Below, in pieces: positions 7,767 through 15,560 of a DNA stretch of 64,000 bases. The translations under genes were made by a program, and so were the position numbers. The stretch's first letter is position 1; the number at the start of each line of letters is the position of its first letter. Origin of the DNA: Sideroxydans sp. (GTDB lineage Bacteria; Pseudomonadota; Gammaproteobacteria; Burkholderiales; Gallionellaceae); the NCBI GenBank assembly GCA_016124455.1, contig WGNQ01000017.1, forward strand, positions 1 to 64,000, written 5' to 3'. The notes below the pieces were generated by a model. It saw nothing but the letters and a program-made list of their open reading frames with translations. It did not search any database and had not been told where the DNA came from.

Positions 7767-8540
7767 TCAGAAGTGCGACTGTTCGTCGCCGTCGATGTCG
7801 TTGCTCCCGATGTTGCCGATGGTGGTGACAGGCGGCGGGAACAGGTCGGCATAAATGACGTACATCGAGGCGATGATTATCGGCAGCAGCACCAGCCAGC
7901 CCAGCATCATCGGCATGGAAGCGAGAATGGCGAACGGCAGCAGCATCACGCCGTAAACCGTCAGCGGAACCACGTTGCGCAGGAAGGCGCGCAGGCTGGT
8001 TTTCATCGCCTGCAGCGGCGACATCTTGTCGAAGATCACCAGCATCGGCGCGAACTGCATCGACATCAGCAGCATGCTGAACAGGATGGCGCCGACCAGC
8101 AATGCCAGCCCGGCACCGGCCAGCGCCTGGGTCAATAGCGCGGGATCGTCTATCTGTTTGCCGCTCATGATCAGGCCGACCAGTGCGCCGCCGCCCGTGA
8201 GCATCATTACGCCCAGGCTCAGCATCTGCGCCACCAGGTTGATGCCACCCAGTGCGATCAGCTCCTGCGTGTTCTGCTTCAGTCCAACGAACAGGTGTGC
8301 CAGTTCCAGCTCCTCACCCTGGGCGAGTGCCCGGCTGCCGGTCATGAAGCCGGCCAGCAGCATCGGCATCAGGATGGTCGAGAGCAGTGCGCCGACTATC
8401 GGGATATAGGAGAGGGCGGTCATGCCGACCACGCCGATGGAGGTCAGCACCATCCACAGCAGCGGGCTCTTGCGAAACAACTCGAAGGACTGCTTGATCC
8501 ATAGCCAGCCATGTGCGGCCGGTGCTTTCTTGGCTTCCAT
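7767..8540 (-). CDS. BPSS1780-family inner-membrane protein
   Basis: A 257-residue protein with about six hydrophobic segments, for example ALLSTILMPMLLAGFM and MLLPFAILASMPMMLGWLVL. It begins with a soluble stretch, HGWLWIKQSFELFRKSPLLW, which is characteristic of the BPSS1780 family. The function is unknown. I chose the ATG at 8540 because the longer frame to 9062 only reads thrB out of frame. It lies 11 nt downstream of thrB on the same strand, and this order is conserved in betaproteobacteria. That suggests co-transcription rather than a role in threonine synthesis. Confidence 0.85.
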   Translation of the reverse strand: MEAKKAPAAHGWLWIKQSFELFRKSPLLWMVLTSIGVVGMTALSYIPIVGALLSTILMPMLLAGFMTGSRALAQGEELELAHLFVGLKQNTQELIALGGINLVAQMLSLGVMMLTGGGALVGLIMSGKQIDDPALLTQALAGAGLALLVGAILFSMLLMSMQFAPMLVIFDKMSPLQAMKTSLRAFLRNVVPLTVYGVMLLPFAILASMPMMLGWLVLLPIIIASMYVIYADLFPPPVTTIGNIGSNDIDGDEQSHF

Positions 8541-8551
8541 CGGTTTCCTCG

Positions 8552-9496
8552 CTATAGCCAGATTGCGTCGCCATTCGCGGCGATATGCCGCTGCAGGATG
8601 TGCTTGAATTTGTCGGGGTCGTGCGCGTGGATTATCTCGCCGTCGCGTGGCAGGTGTAAATCGTACAGGCGCGATATCCAGAAACGCAAGGCGGCTGCAC
8701 GCAGCGCGATCGGCCACAGTTCGGCCTCGCGGGCGGTGAACGGGCGTTCCGCGTGATAGGCGGCAAGCAATGCGCGGGTGCGTGCCGCATCCGGCGAGCC
8801 GTCGTCGCGCATGCACCAGTCGTTGGCCGTAATCGCCGCGTCGTACAGCAGGCTGTCGTTGCAGGCAAAGTAGAAATCGATCAGCCCGCCGATGCGTGCA
8901 CCGTCGAACAGCACGTTGTCGCGGAACAGGTCGGCATGCACCACGCCTTGCGGCAACTCGTGCAGGCCATGCTGTTCGTGGAAGGCAATCTCGGTGTCCA
9001 GCAGCGCGGCATCGCTTTCGTTCAGGAACGGCCGAACCTGCTGTGCTGCCTGCTGGCGCCATTCGGCGGCGCGTGCATTGGCCATGGCCTTGCCGAAGCT
9101 TTGCCCGGCAATGTGCATCTGCCCGAGCATGGCGCCGACTGCCGCGCAGTGGGCCGTTTCCGGGTGGGTCAGCGACTTGCCGGAGAGGCGGCTGACGATG
9201 CAGGCCGGCTTGCCGTTCAGTTCGCCCAGAAAATGGTTATGCCGGTCGGCCATCGGCGCCGGGCAGGGAATGCCGTGGCGTGCGAGGTGCGCCATCAGGT
9301 TGAGGTAGAACGGCAACTCCTTCGCGGAGAGCTTTTCGAACAGCGTCAGCACGAAGCGGCCGTTGCTGGTGGTGACGAAGTAATTGGTGTTTTCGATGCC
9401 CGCGGCAATGCCTTGCAGCTCAAGCAGGCTGCCCAGCGAGTATTCCTTCAGCCAAGCGGTGAGTTCCGCTTCGGTGACGCGGGTAAAAACTGACAT
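8552..9496 (-). CDS. thrB: Homoserine kinase (APH-fold type)
   Basis: Homoserine kinase makes O-phosphohomoserine from homoserine and ATP, the step before threonine synthase. The 314-residue protein is the aminoglycoside-phosphotransferase-fold version found in pseudomonads and betaproteobacteria, not the GHMP-type enzyme of E. coli. The catalytic loop VVHADLFRDNVLFDG (H-x-D...N) and the metal-binding LIDFYF are both visible. The start MSVFTRVTEAELTAWL is typical of the family. It lies between the DUF2782 gene and the BPSS1780-family gene in one probable operon. Confidence 0.94.
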   Translation of the reverse strand: MSVFTRVTEAELTAWLKEYSLGSLLELQGIAAGIENTNYFVTTSNGRFVLTLFEKLSAKELPFYLNLMAHLARHGIPCPAPMADRHNHFLGELNGKPACIVSRLSGKSLTHPETAHCAAVGAMLGQMHIAGQSFGKAMANARAAEWRQQAAQQVRPFLNESDAALLDTEIAFHEQHGLHELPQGVVHADLFRDNVLFDGARIGGLIDFYFACNDSLLYDAAITANDWCMRDDGSPDAARTRALLAAYHAERPFTAREAELWPIALRAAALRFWISRLYDLHLPRDGEIIHAHDPDKFKHILQRHIAANGDAIWL

Positions 9497-9508
9497 CTGG
9501 CCTGCCTG

Positions 9509-9871
9509 TCAGAACTGGTGGATGATCCAGCGCGGAACACGGAAACCGTTATCCAGCGAATCCTGGCGCACGAATTTGCCGTCGCCGCGGTCATCGACGA
9601 GATAGTAGGGTTTGCCGATCTTGGGGGTGATCTTGATCATGTACAGCTTGCCGCCGACACGGTATTCCTCAACGGTCCGCCCGGTTTCCCTGGTGATCGT
9701 GACCTGCGGCTCTTCCGCCGACGCACCGTTGCCGGCCGGTTTGGCCGGGGGGGCATCCTTGGCGTCCGCGGCCGCATCCAGCGGCGGTGGCGGCGGCACA
9801 TCCTGAGCCATGGTCGCCGCGTAAGAGCCGGCGCTCAGCGTGGCCAGCAACAGAAAAAGTTTAAGACGCAT
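9509..9871 (-). CDS. DUF2782 periplasmic protein
   Basis: A 120-residue protein with a cleavable signal peptide (MRLKLFLLLATLSAGSYA), a proline/alanine-rich linker at about 25-50 and a C-terminal DUF2782 domain (ITRETGRTVEEYRVGG, then IKITPKIGKPYYLVDD). The family is almost confined to gamma- and betaproteobacteria and usually sits beside polA and thrB, as here. The function is unknown and export to the periplasm is predicted. It starts the short operon with thrB (12-nt gap). Confidence 0.88.
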   Translation of the reverse strand: MRLKLFLLLATLSAGSYAATMAQDVPPPPPLDAAADAKDAPPAKPAGNGASAEEPQVTITRETGRTVEEYRVGGKLYMIKITPKIGKPYYLVDDRGDGKFVRQDSLDNGFRVPRWIIHQF

Positions 9872-9922
9872 GATGTTTAAATCCTAATGGAAGATATGGG
9901 GGTATTTTAGCCGATACCGGCA

Positions 9923-10639
9923 TCACAGGTTCAACTGCATTTCGCGTTCTTCCGCCGAAGGTTCAAAGCCGCGTGTTTCATAGTGCTTGAAGATATGGTC
10001 CACGATGGCCTGCGGTTCGTCGATCAGGTGGATCAGGTCAAGGTCTTCCGGGTTGATCATGCCTTCGGTCAGCAGCGTCTCGCGGAACCAGTCGACCATG
10101 CCTTTCCAGTAGTCACTGTTCACCAGGATGATCGGGATGCGGCGCGTCTTGCCGGTCTGCACCAGGGTCAGCGCTTCCATCAGCTCGTCCAGCGTGCCGA
10201 AGCCGCCGGGCATCACCACATAGGCGACGGCGAATTTCACGAACATCACCTTGCGCGCGAAGAAATGCTGGAAGGTCTGGCTGATATTCTGGTAAGGGTT
10301 GCTGTGCTGTTCGTGTGACAACTGGATGTTCAGGCCGACGCTGGGGGAGTTGCCGTAGAACGCGCCCTTGTTGGCGGCCTCCATGATGCCGGGCCCGCCG
10401 CCGGAGATCACGGAGAAACCGGAGTCCGACAGCAGTCGCGCAATTTCCTCGGTGAGCTTGTAGTAGGCGTGGCTGGAGAGGGTGCGTGCGCTGCCGAAGA
10501 TGCTGACCGCGGGCTGAACGGCATTGAGGCGGTCAGTGGCAGACACGAATTCTGACATAATGCCGAATATGCGCCAGGCTTCCTTCGAGTTCCACAGTTC
10601 CGGCAACAGCGAAGGCGGCAGCTTGGATTGATCATTCAT
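9923..10639 (-). CDS. LOG-family (TIGR00730) Rossmann-fold protein
   Basis: A 238-residue lysine-decarboxylase-like protein with the two LOG signatures, SGGGPGIMEAANKGA and MPGGFGTLDELMEAL. Members with the PGGxGTxxE motif hydrolyse nucleoside 5'-monophosphates to base and ribose 5-phosphate, and some are cytokinin-activating enzymes. The N-terminal extension of about 45 residues before the Rossmann fold is typical of this bacterial branch. The substrate in this organism is not determinable from the sequence. Its start codon lies only 20 nt from the divergent polA start. Confidence 0.9.
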   Translation of the reverse strand: MNDQSKLPPSLLPELWNSKEAWRIFGIMSEFVSATDRLNAVQPAVSIFGSARTLSSHAYYKLTEEIARLLSDSGFSVISGGGPGIMEAANKGAFYGNSPSVGLNIQLSHEQHSNPYQNISQTFQHFFARKVMFVKFAVAYVVMPGGFGTLDELMEALTLVQTGKTRRIPIILVNSDYWKGMVDWFRETLLTEGMINPEDLDLIHLIDEPQAIVDHIFKHYETRGFEPSAEEREMQLNL

Positions 10640-10659
10640 GATTTAGCCCTGTATAAAAA

Positions 10660-13419
10660 ATGAGCAAAGCGGATTCCGATAAAACACTATTGCTGGTCGA
10701 TGGTTCATCTTACCTGTATCGCGCCTTCCACGCGCTGCCCGATCTGCGCAGCCCGACCGGCGAACCGACCGGCGCGATCTATGGCGTGCTCAACATGCTG
10801 CGCAGGCTGCGCGCCGACTTTCCGGCGGATTATAGCGCCTGCGTGTTCGATGCCAAGGGTAAAACCTTCCGCGACGACTGGTACCCGGAATACAAGGCGC
10901 ACCGCCCGCCGATGCCGGACGACCTGCGTGCGCAGGTCGAGCCGCTGCACGAGGCGATTGCCGCTGCCGGCTGGAACATCCTGACGATAGACGGCGTCGA
11001 GGCCGACGACGTCATCGGCACGCTGACGCAGCAGGCCTCGCAACAGGGCGTGCGCTGTATCGTCTCCACCGGCGACAAGGACCTCACGCAACTGGTCAAC
11101 GAGCATGTGCTGTGGGTCAATACCATGAGCGAGGAGCGGCTGGGCGTTGCGGGCGTCGAAGCAAAATTCGGCGTCAAGCCGGAACGCATCGTGGACTACC
11201 TGACGCTGATCGGCGACACCGTGGACAATGTGCCCGGCGTGGCCAAGTGCGGTCCCAAGACCGCGGTGAAATGGCTTGCCGAGTATGGCGATCTGGATAA
11301 CCTGATCGCGCATGCCGGGGAGATCAAGGGTGTGGTCGGCGACAACCTGCGTGCCGCACTCGACTGGTTGCCGCAGGGGCGTAAGCTGGTCACGGTCAAA
11401 TGCGATGTCGAATTGCCGAAGCGCTTCGACCAGCTGGCCGCGCCGGCACAGGACACCGACAGGATGCGCGTGCTGCTGCAACAGTTCGGGTTCAAGACCT
11501 GGCTGCGGGAACTGGAGGGCGGCAAGGATTCCGGTGGCGCCTCATCCTCCCCGCGCAGCAGTAATGCGGCCGCGCCCGTGCATGCCAGCGAGAGCAGCGA
11601 CCTGTTCGCCTCTACCGGCGAATACGAAACCATCCTCACCGAGGCCCAGCTTGATGCCTGGCTGGAAAAACTCATGCAGGCCGAACTGGTCAGCCTGGAC
11701 ACCGAAACCACCGGTCTCGACACCATGGTCGCGCGACTGGTCGGCATGTCGTTTGCAATCGAGCCGCACCGCGCCGCCTACCTGCCGCTGGCGCACCACT
11801 ACCCCGGCGCGCCGCAGCAGATCAGCTGCGAGCATGCGCTGCAAAAATTGAAACACTGGCTGGAGAGCGACGCGCACCGCAAGCTCGGCCAGAACCTGAA
11901 ATACGACCAGCACATCTTCGCCAATCACGGCATCACCCTGCGCGGCATTGCCGAGGACACGCTGCTCGAATCCTACGTGCTGGAATCGCACAAGCCGCAC
12001 GACATGGACAACCTCGCCGTGCGCCACCTCGGGTTGAAAGTGATCGGCTACACCGAAGTGGTGGGCAAGGGTGCGAAGCAGATCGGCTTCGATCAGGTCG
12101 ATCTCGACACTGCCACCAAATACGCGGCCGAGGACGCCGACATCACGCTGCAATTGCACCGCGACCTGTCGCCGCAACTCAAGGCGCAGGGCCGGCTGGA
12201 CGAGGTGTACCGCAATATCGAACTGCCGGCACGCGAAGTGCTGTTCAAGATGGAGCGCAACGGCGTGCTGATTGACAGCAAATTGCTCGGTGCGCAGAGC
12301 CGCGAACTGGGCGAAAAATTGATGGCCATCGAAGCCCGTGCATTCGAGGCCGCAGGCCAGCCGTTCAACCTGAATTCGCCCAAGCAGATCCAGGAAATCC
12401 TGTTCGACAAGCTCGGCCTGCCGGTGAAGAAAAAAACGCCGAGCGGCACGCCTTCCACCAACGAGGACGTGCTGCAGGAACTCGCGCTGGATTACCCGCT
12501 GCCGAAAATCCTGCTCGAACACCGCAGCCTGGCCAAGCTCAAATCCACCTACACCGACAAGCTGCCGCAGATGGTGAACGCCAACACCGGGCGCGTGCAC
12601 ACCAGCTACTCGCAGGCGGTGGCGGTCACCGGGCGCCTCGCGTCGAGTGACCCCAACCTGCAAAACATCCCGGTGCGCAGTACCGAAGGCCGCCGCATCC
12701 GCGAGGCGTTCATCGCGCCCGAGGGCAGCCGCATCATGTCGGCCGACTACTCGCAGATCGAGCTGCGCATCATGGCGCATCTTTCAGGCGACGCGGGGCT
12801 GCTCAAGGCCTTCGCCAACGGTGAGGACATCCACCGCGCGACCGCCGCCGAAGTGTTCGGCGTCACGCTCGAAGCGGTCAGCTCGGAGCAGCGCCGCTAC
12901 GCCAAGGTGATCAACTTCGGCCTGATCTACGGCATGTCCGCCTTCGGCCTGGCGAGCCAGCTCGACATCGAGCGTAGCGCCGCACAGCAGTACATCGACC
13001 TGTATTTCGCGCGCTACCCCGGCGTGGCCGACTACATGCAGCGCACACGCGAACAGGCCAAGAGTCAGGGCTACGTTGAAACCGTTTTCGGCCGCCGGCT
13101 GTGGCTACCCGAGATCAACGGTGCCAACGGTATGCGCCGCCAGGCCGCCGAACGCGCCGCGATCAACGCGCCGATGCAGGGCACCGCCGCCGACCTGATC
13201 AAGCTGGCGATGATCGCGGTGCAACACTGGCTGGAAAAAGAGAAGCTGCAGAGCAAGCTGATCATGCAGGTGCACGACGAACTGGTGCTCGAAGTGCCGC
13301 AGGACGAAGTGCCGGAAGTGCGCAACAAGCTGCGCGAGTTGATGTGCCACGTGGCGGAGTTGAAGGTGCCGTTGGAGGTTGGTTTGGGGGAAGGTGGTAA
13401 CTGGGATGAGGCGCACTGA
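10660..13419 (+). CDS. polA: DNA polymerase I
   Basis: A 919-residue three-domain polymerase for Okazaki-fragment processing and repair synthesis. The 5' nuclease domain (about 1-255) begins LLLVDGSSYLYRAFHALPDL. The 3'-5' exonuclease (about 325-500) keeps its acidic residues: LDTETTGLD near 345, NLKYDQHIF and YAAEDADITLQL. Proofreading should therefore be active. Polymerase motifs A (SADYSQIELR, about 694), B (RYAKVINFGLIYG, about 745) and C (QVHDELVLE, about 870) are intact. No Shine-Dalgarno is obvious before the ATG. The promoter must overlap the divergent LOG gene, because only 20 nt separate them. Confidence 0.98.
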   Translation: MSKADSDKTLLLVDGSSYLYRAFHALPDLRSPTGEPTGAIYGVLNMLRRLRADFPADYSACVFDAKGKTFRDDWYPEYKAHRPPMPDDLRAQVEPLHEAIAAAGWNILTIDGVEADDVIGTLTQQASQQGVRCIVSTGDKDLTQLVNEHVLWVNTMSEERLGVAGVEAKFGVKPERIVDYLTLIGDTVDNVPGVAKCGPKTAVKWLAEYGDLDNLIAHAGEIKGVVGDNLRAALDWLPQGRKLVTVKCDVELPKRFDQLAAPAQDTDRMRVLLQQFGFKTWLRELEGGKDSGGASSSPRSSNAAAPVHASESSDLFASTGEYETILTEAQLDAWLEKLMQAELVSLDTETTGLDTMVARLVGMSFAIEPHRAAYLPLAHHYPGAPQQISCEHALQKLKHWLESDAHRKLGQNLKYDQHIFANHGITLRGIAEDTLLESYVLESHKPHDMDNLAVRHLGLKVIGYTEVVGKGAKQIGFDQVDLDTATKYAAEDADITLQLHRDLSPQLKAQGRLDEVYRNIELPAREVLFKMERNGVLIDSKLLGAQSRELGEKLMAIEARAFEAAGQPFNLNSPKQIQEILFDKLGLPVKKKTPSGTPSTNEDVLQELALDYPLPKILLEHRSLAKLKSTYTDKLPQMVNANTGRVHTSYSQAVAVTGRLASSDPNLQNIPVRSTEGRRIREAFIAPEGSRIMSADYSQIELRIMAHLSGDAGLLKAFANGEDIHRATAAEVFGVTLEAVSSEQRRYAKVINFGLIYGMSAFGLASQLDIERSAAQQYIDLYFARYPGVADYMQRTREQAKSQGYVETVFGRRLWLPEINGANGMRRQAAERAAINAPMQGTAADLIKLAMIAVQHWLEKEKLQSKLIMQVHDELVLEVPQDEVPEVRNKLRELMCHVAELKVPLEVGLGEGGNWDEAH

Positions 13420-13548
13420 GTCTCATTGACCGCTCGTCCTGAGCGTAGCACAGCGGAGTCGAAGGAAGCGTAGCCTGCCCTGAGCCTGTCGAAGGGTCGA
13501 AGGACATAAAAGTCAAAATCAAAACCGTCGGGGGTGGCCCGACAGCCA

Positions 13549-13582
13549 GTTACTTTTTCTTGCGTCGCCAAGAAAAAGTAAC
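13549..13582. repeat. 14-bp perfect inverted repeat with 6-nt loop
   Basis: GTTACTTTTTCTTG at 13549-13562 is the exact reverse complement of 13569-13582, around the loop CGTCGC. It follows the 13527-13543 hairpin directly. The pair resembles a widespread proteobacterial intergenic repeat, which I recall from family knowledge. Confidence 0.75.
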
Positions 13583-13844
13583 CAAAAAGAAGGCGACCCT
13601 GCCGGTGCGCCCTACGGGTTCCTTCGGTCGAACAATAAAATTGGGCGGCTGCGCAACTCGCCCTGGCAGGCCACACAAACCGTGACCTACTGCGGAGCTC
13701 GAACAGTGCTCGCCTTCTCCCCAATTTCATCGCCCGCCCTCAGCGCTCCAGAAGGGAGGGAAAGCAGAAAGTCAAAACCAAAAGCTGATGCCGCGCGAGC
13801 GCGGCATCAAGGTTGAGAAATAAATCGGCCCTTTTTCTTCATCG

Positions 13845-13870
13845 TTAGTTCGAGTCTTGATTGGCTCGCC
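13845..13870 (+). repeat. Left copy of imperfect inverted repeat bounding a small island
   Basis: TTAGTTCGAGTCT at 13845-13857 recurs inverted at 15247-15259. Extended to 26 nt, the two copies agree at 21 positions. The bounded segment is about 1.4 kb and AT-rich. Confidence 0.5.
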
Positions 13871-13957
13871 GGTTCGGACGAATCTGAGAACTGGCTTTTA
13901 TCAATTACAATTTAGCCTTGATGCGCTCAAATTATCTTGTCTTTGGCTTGCTTTTAC

Positions 13958-14233
13958 TTAATCAGGTTTAGAGTTGCTGGATAGGACGTATCCAGCAACG
14001 GTGCCAAGTAAAGCAGCAAGGGTCTCTGTCTTAAAATCAGTAAGTAGCGCAAGCATAAAAAGGATTGGCAAGAATAAAACTATTCCAATTGCACGCAAAG
14101 AATTCGGGCCAAAGCCTTGCTCCTTGGCTTTTAACCTACAATATATGCGATTAAGGCCGTAGATCATCGAAAAGACTGCGCCAGCCACGGCAATAACCTT
14201 GAGCCAATCAATCACTAGTTGTGGATTATCCAT
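13958..14233 (-). CDS. Small membrane protein, unknown
   Basis: A 91-residue protein with hydrophobic segments at about 8-27 (VIAVAGAVFSMIYGL) and 46-66 (AIGIVLFLPILFMLALL), and a third weaker one near 72-84. The loop between the first two is basic (NRIYCRLKAKEQG). A GGAG lies about 9 nt before the ATG. It is the last of three small genes on this strand in an AT-rich island. I do not recognise a family. A membrane location is all that can be said. Confidence 0.6.
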   Translation of the reverse strand: MDNPQLVIDWLKVIAVAGAVFSMIYGLNRIYCRLKAKEQGFGPNSLRAIGIVLFLPILFMLALLTDFKTETLAALLGTVAGYVLSSNSKPD

Positions 14234-14257
14234 TCTCGGCTCCGTAAGAGAGGCGAT

Positions 14258-14470
14258 TCATGTCCATATTAACCATAAAACACCGGCCGCCACTGCTGTT
14301 ATGATGAGCGCGAAAATGGCCACGGTTAGTGTGGTTTTCTTTTGCGCTTCATGTAGTGACAGCCCTGCTTCAAGCATTGCATGGTTACGCGTCTTTTCTG
14401 CACCTATAAGATTTCCCATCATCAACAAAAACCAGAGTACAAATACTAAAATTGAAAAAATAATTTTCAT
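14258..14470 (-). CDS. Small two-helix membrane protein, unknown
   Basis: A 70-residue protein with an N-terminal hydrophobic helix (IFSILVFVLWFLLMM) and a C-terminal one (LTVAIFALIITAVAAGVLWL), joined by a charged amphipathic stretch (EAGLSLHEAQKKT). It lies 24 nt before the next small membrane gene on the same strand, so the two are probably co-transcribed. The region before the ATG is AT-rich without a clear ribosome binding site. I do not recognise a family. Confidence 0.5.
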   Translation of the reverse strand: MKIIFSILVFVLWFLLMMGNLIGAEKTRNHAMLEAGLSLHEAQKKTTLTVAIFALIITAVAAGVLWLIWT

Positions 14471-14528
14471 ATTTGACTATCTATAAAATCAGTAGCTTTG
14501 AATTGTGATTTTTAGGTGCAGCACACGG

Positions 14529-15017
14529 CTATTTTGATAGTGGCCGAACTTCTTTTTGATATGCTGCGTCAATCTTGCGCAACATTTCATTACGCTCTGC
14601 ATTTGTTCCATCCTGCATACAATTGGTTTTTCCAAATGCGTTTGTAGCGCACCATTCGGTTGATGTAGTTACATCAACAATGCCGCGAATCTCGGAAGTG
14701 CGAAAAGTCATAACTGCAAATGGGCCATCCCATCCACTATTTCCAACTCCCATCATGACCGCAGCACACTTGAAAGCATTCATGTTCGGCATATCCATGC
14801 AGTTTGCTTTAAACACGATTTCTCGATCAGTTGCACTCTCAACATGAAGACCTGAACCATTGTTCTTGCGAATGTGTTCTTCTATAAAGTTCTGAACTTC
14901 AACAGCAGTGCCTTGTAGCTTTACCGATATTTCGGGTTCGGGCGGTGTGGTAGGGGCGGATGCACATCCAGCCAAAAAAGACACAAATAGAATTGCAGTA
15001 ATTAGGCGACATTGCAT
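14529..15017 (-). CDS. Predicted lipoprotein, unknown
   Basis: With the ATG at 15017 the protein is 162 residues. It has a lipoprotein signal, ITAILFVSFLAGC, whose cysteine would be lipidated, followed by a proline-rich linker (ASAPTTPPEPEI). AAAGGA lies 7 nt before this ATG, which decides the start over an upstream in-frame codon at 15077. Four further cysteines (in NCMDMPNMNAFKC, EWCATN and NCMQDG) could form disulfides in the periplasm. The C-terminal part (AERNEMLRKIDAAYQKEV) looks helical. I do not recognise a family. It is the first gene of the three-gene island. Confidence 0.6.
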   Translation of the reverse strand: MQCRLITAILFVSFLAGCASAPTTPPEPEISVKLQGTAVEVQNFIEEHIRKNNGSGLHVESATDREIVFKANCMDMPNMNAFKCAAVMMGVGNSGWDGPFAVMTFRTSEIRGIVDVTTSTEWCATNAFGKTNCMQDGTNAERNEMLRKIDAAYQKEVRPLSK

Positions 15018-15188
15018 AGGTAATCCTTTTGTTGGTTCGTGTTGGTCGTTTTTCTTCAATCGAACATTCCCGTTCAAGTAACACGGGGGGCTAGAAATAC
15101 ATAACTGGGAAATCTAGCACCAAAATCCATTTGTAACCATATGCCATTTGGCCTAGTTATTTATTGAAGGATTTGCAAGAAACTCCAA

Positions 15189-15223
15189 AAATAAACGGCC
15201 CCAAAGAATTGGAGCCGTTATTT
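15189..15223 (-). terminator. Probable terminator of the VF530-family gene
   Basis: An ACGGC/GCCGT stem is extended by CC/GG inside and A/T pairs outside, with one mismatch and one bulge, around an AAAGAATT loop. On the - strand it runs into TATTTTTGG. It lies about 50 nt past the stop of the gene ending at 15275. Confidence 0.5.
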
Positions 15224-15233
15224 GTACCGGGTT

Positions 15234-15259
15234 GGCTCGCCACTTCAGACTCGAACTAA
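15234..15259 (-). repeat. Right copy of imperfect inverted repeat bounding the small island
   Basis: This is the reverse-complement partner of 13845-13870. The first 13 nt (TTAGTTCGAGTCT on the - strand) are identical, with 21 of 26 matching overall. A direct 10-mer, TTGGCTCGCC, also occurs at 13861 and 15232. Confidence 0.5.
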
Positions 15260-15274
15260 TGAGCTTGGTTAGCT

Positions 15275-15499
15275 TCACTTTGTCCGCAAATACAACTCCT
15301 CCACCTTCTTCCTCGCCCAAGGCGTCCGGCGTAAAAACTTCAAACTGGATTTGATGCTGGGGTCGTGCGTGAAGCAGCGGATCGGCACGGCGGCGGCCAT
15401 GGCTTCCCAGCCGATGCTTTCCTGAAGCTGGGTGACGATCATTTCCAGGGTGATGCCGTCGAGGTTGCGCGGGCCAGCGGGTTTGTTATTGGAGCTCAT
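15275..15499 (-). CDS. VF530-family (DUF2132) DNA-binding protein
   Basis: A 74-residue protein with the VF530 signature: LDGITLEMIVTQLQESIGWEAMA, then IRCFTHDPSIKSSLKFLRRTPWARKKVEELY. The family adopts a compact helical fold proposed to bind DNA. Its cellular role is not established. It is divergent from the pseudouridine synthase-like gene, with about 60 nt between starts, and has its own predicted terminator. Confidence 0.88.
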   Translation of the reverse strand: MSSNNKPAGPRNLDGITLEMIVTQLQESIGWEAMAAAVPIRCFTHDPSIKSSLKFLRRTPWARKKVEELYLRTK

Positions 15500-15560
15500 G
15501 CGCGCATTCTACAGTGGATAGCCGCATATAATGGCGCTCCTTGTCCCATGTGGTGTGCTC

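Larger units (their letters stand above)
13420..13957. other. Repeat-rich intergenic region after polA
   Basis: No protein gene is supported here. At 13436-13505 are copies of the common GAGCCTGTCGAAGG-type dispersed repeat. Hairpins follow: GTCGGG/CCCGAC (13527-13543), a 14-bp perfect palindrome (13549-13582), and GATGCCGCG/CGCGGCATC with a CGAG loop (13787-13808). A GCCGGTTC/GAACTGGC stem followed by TTTT (13868-13899) could end + strand transcripts. Similar sequence is often mis-annotated as small proteins in related genomes. Confidence 0.6.

Noticed and set aside
13510-13730. A protein gene on the - strand after polA
   Set aside because: The frame runs through the palindromic repeat block, has no ribosome binding site, and matches a type of sequence often mis-annotated as protein.
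13845-15259. The boundary repeats as tRNA 3' ends, because GTTCGAGTC resembles a T-loop
   Set aside because: The flanking bases do not form a proper 5-bp T stem or acceptor stem, and no anticodon arm is present.
13845-15259. The island as integron gene cassettes with attC sites
   Set aside because: The core-site consensus GTTRRRY is not met and no sites lie between the three genes.
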